A stretch of DNA of 64,000 nucleotides. Source: Branchipolynoe longqiensis (lineage: Eukaryota; Annelida; Polychaeta; Phyllodocida; Polynoidae). Each line of letters starts with the position of its first letter. Position 1 is the first letter of the stretch. The notes below the pieces were generated by a model that ran no database searches, was not told the origin of the DNA, and saw nothing but the letters and a program-made list of their open reading frames with translations. The position numbers and the translations under genes are program-made. The stretch lies in the NCBI GenBank assembly GCA_030323885.1, contig CM059193.1, positions 71,019,997 to 71,083,996 on the forward strand, given 5' to 3'. Of this stretch, positions 63,500 through 64,000 are shown piece by piece.

Positions 63500-63691
63500 G
63501 CGGCGTCTCAGAAGATGGAGGAGCAGTTCGCAAAGTTGAATGAGAGCGAAGCGCAGGCAGTGCAGGGAAAAGTCGAAGTGATCTCTTACGCATGCCTAGC
63601 AGAGATGAACCAGTTCCAGCAGTTCAGGGTCGGAGACTACAAGGTCATGATGCAAAATTACCTCAAGGGACAGATCGAGTTTTACCAAAAG
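63500..63691 (+). CDS. SNX18-like: SNX9/18/33-family sorting nexin, BAR exon 5
   Basis: Acceptor 'tgctttcag', donor GTAGGT. Sixty-four codons, phase 0 at both ends: AASQKMEEQFAKLNESEAQA, then VEVISYACLAEMNQFQQFRV, then GDYKVMMQNYLKGQIEFYQK. The family has ISFA.LAE..HFH..RV.DFK..M...L.QQI.F.QK, so this is the last long BAR helix. Compared with SNX18 about eight residues after VHK appear to be absent or lie on an unseen microexon. About 15 C-terminal residues should follow beyond the window. The family forms curved dimers that tubulate membrane through this domain. Confidence 0.95.
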
Positions 63692-64000
63692 GTAGGTAGC
63701 GAAACACGAAACTGTTTAACTGAAGCAGGAAAATGTCAGGTCCCTTTCTATATGGAAGAGTGTAAGAAAAGGATCAAAGTAATTCTGCAATCCAGTTATG
63801 TTAGTTACACGCTTAGGGCCAGCATCTGAAAGTCTGGTCTCCTTGCTCCATTTTACGCTTAACTTGCTTGCAACTAGTACAACTGGAAGTGCTCTGAAAT
63901 GTTCCATTATTTGGCATCATTGTACAGTGAGTGCTGACGAGAATGATCTATCCTACATGTAGCTACTGAGCCAACCTAGTCATTAACAATTAAACAGCGA
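63692..64000. other. Intron to window end
   Basis: Begins with GTAGGT. No further exon or element is recognised before the window ends. Confidence 0.6.

Overview
This window is animal nuclear DNA, most likely from a lophotrochozoan (probably mollusc) genome. The reasons are an intron-split gene with GT-AG junctions, dense tRNA-derived SINEs including one tail type I recall from molluscan genomes, MITEs, an RTE-type LINE end, DIRS-type retrotransposons, many minisatellites, and a 500-base run of N (20547-21046) that marks a scaffold gap. No bacterial operon, CRISPR array or rRNA is visible. The species call is inference.

One host gene is present, on the plus strand: a sorting nexin of the SNX9/SNX18/SNX33 family (SH3-PX-BAR). 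Twelve exons can be placed by splice sites, phase and family similarity: 15592-15666 (second half of SH3), 19183-19338 (Pro/Ser-rich linker), 36750-36840, 38805-38927, 48123-48237 and 50011-50141 (PX and its N-terminal lead-in), then 50743-50846, 51167-51270, 54811-54888, 59632-59708, 62063-62152 and 63500-63691 (BAR). The start codon and first half of SH3 are not seen and are probably upstream of the window. The last exon is probably just beyond position 64000. A phase break between 19338 and 36750 shows that at least one exon was missed; it may lie in the N gap. The gene spans more than 48 kb for about 445 visible codons.

Region by region. 1-15590 is repeat-rich, non-coding sequence: CA-rich minisatellite, palindromic MITEs, SINEs, a gag-like transposon ORF with an internal TGA (5026-6192), 46-, 37- and 50-bp tandem arrays, a 710-bp foldback element (11371-12080), and a 108-bp satellite whose units each carry an RFX/X-box-like palindrome (14283-15273). 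15667-36749 holds a 2.1-kb G/T-rich minisatellite, the gap, a DIRS-type element with intact-looking RT-RNase H and tyrosine recombinase ORFs ending in an exact 89-nt inverted repeat (21047-24691), a gag remnant (26020-26160), and a second, dead DIRS copy (31275-35745) with a 1.2-kb-scale internal deletion, a mutated recombinase arginine and a SINE inserted with a 13-bp target duplication. 36841-63499 consists of SNX introns filled with SINEs, MITEs, an RTE 3' end (48305-49085) and minisatellites.

The SNX gene is the only locus likely to serve the host. The DIRS gag, RT-RNase H and recombinase work together as a copy-and-integrate system. The SINEs share one tRNA-like head with at least two different tails. 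Minisatellite ORFs open on both strands are treated as artefacts. All similarity statements come from reading and memory of protein families, not from database searches.
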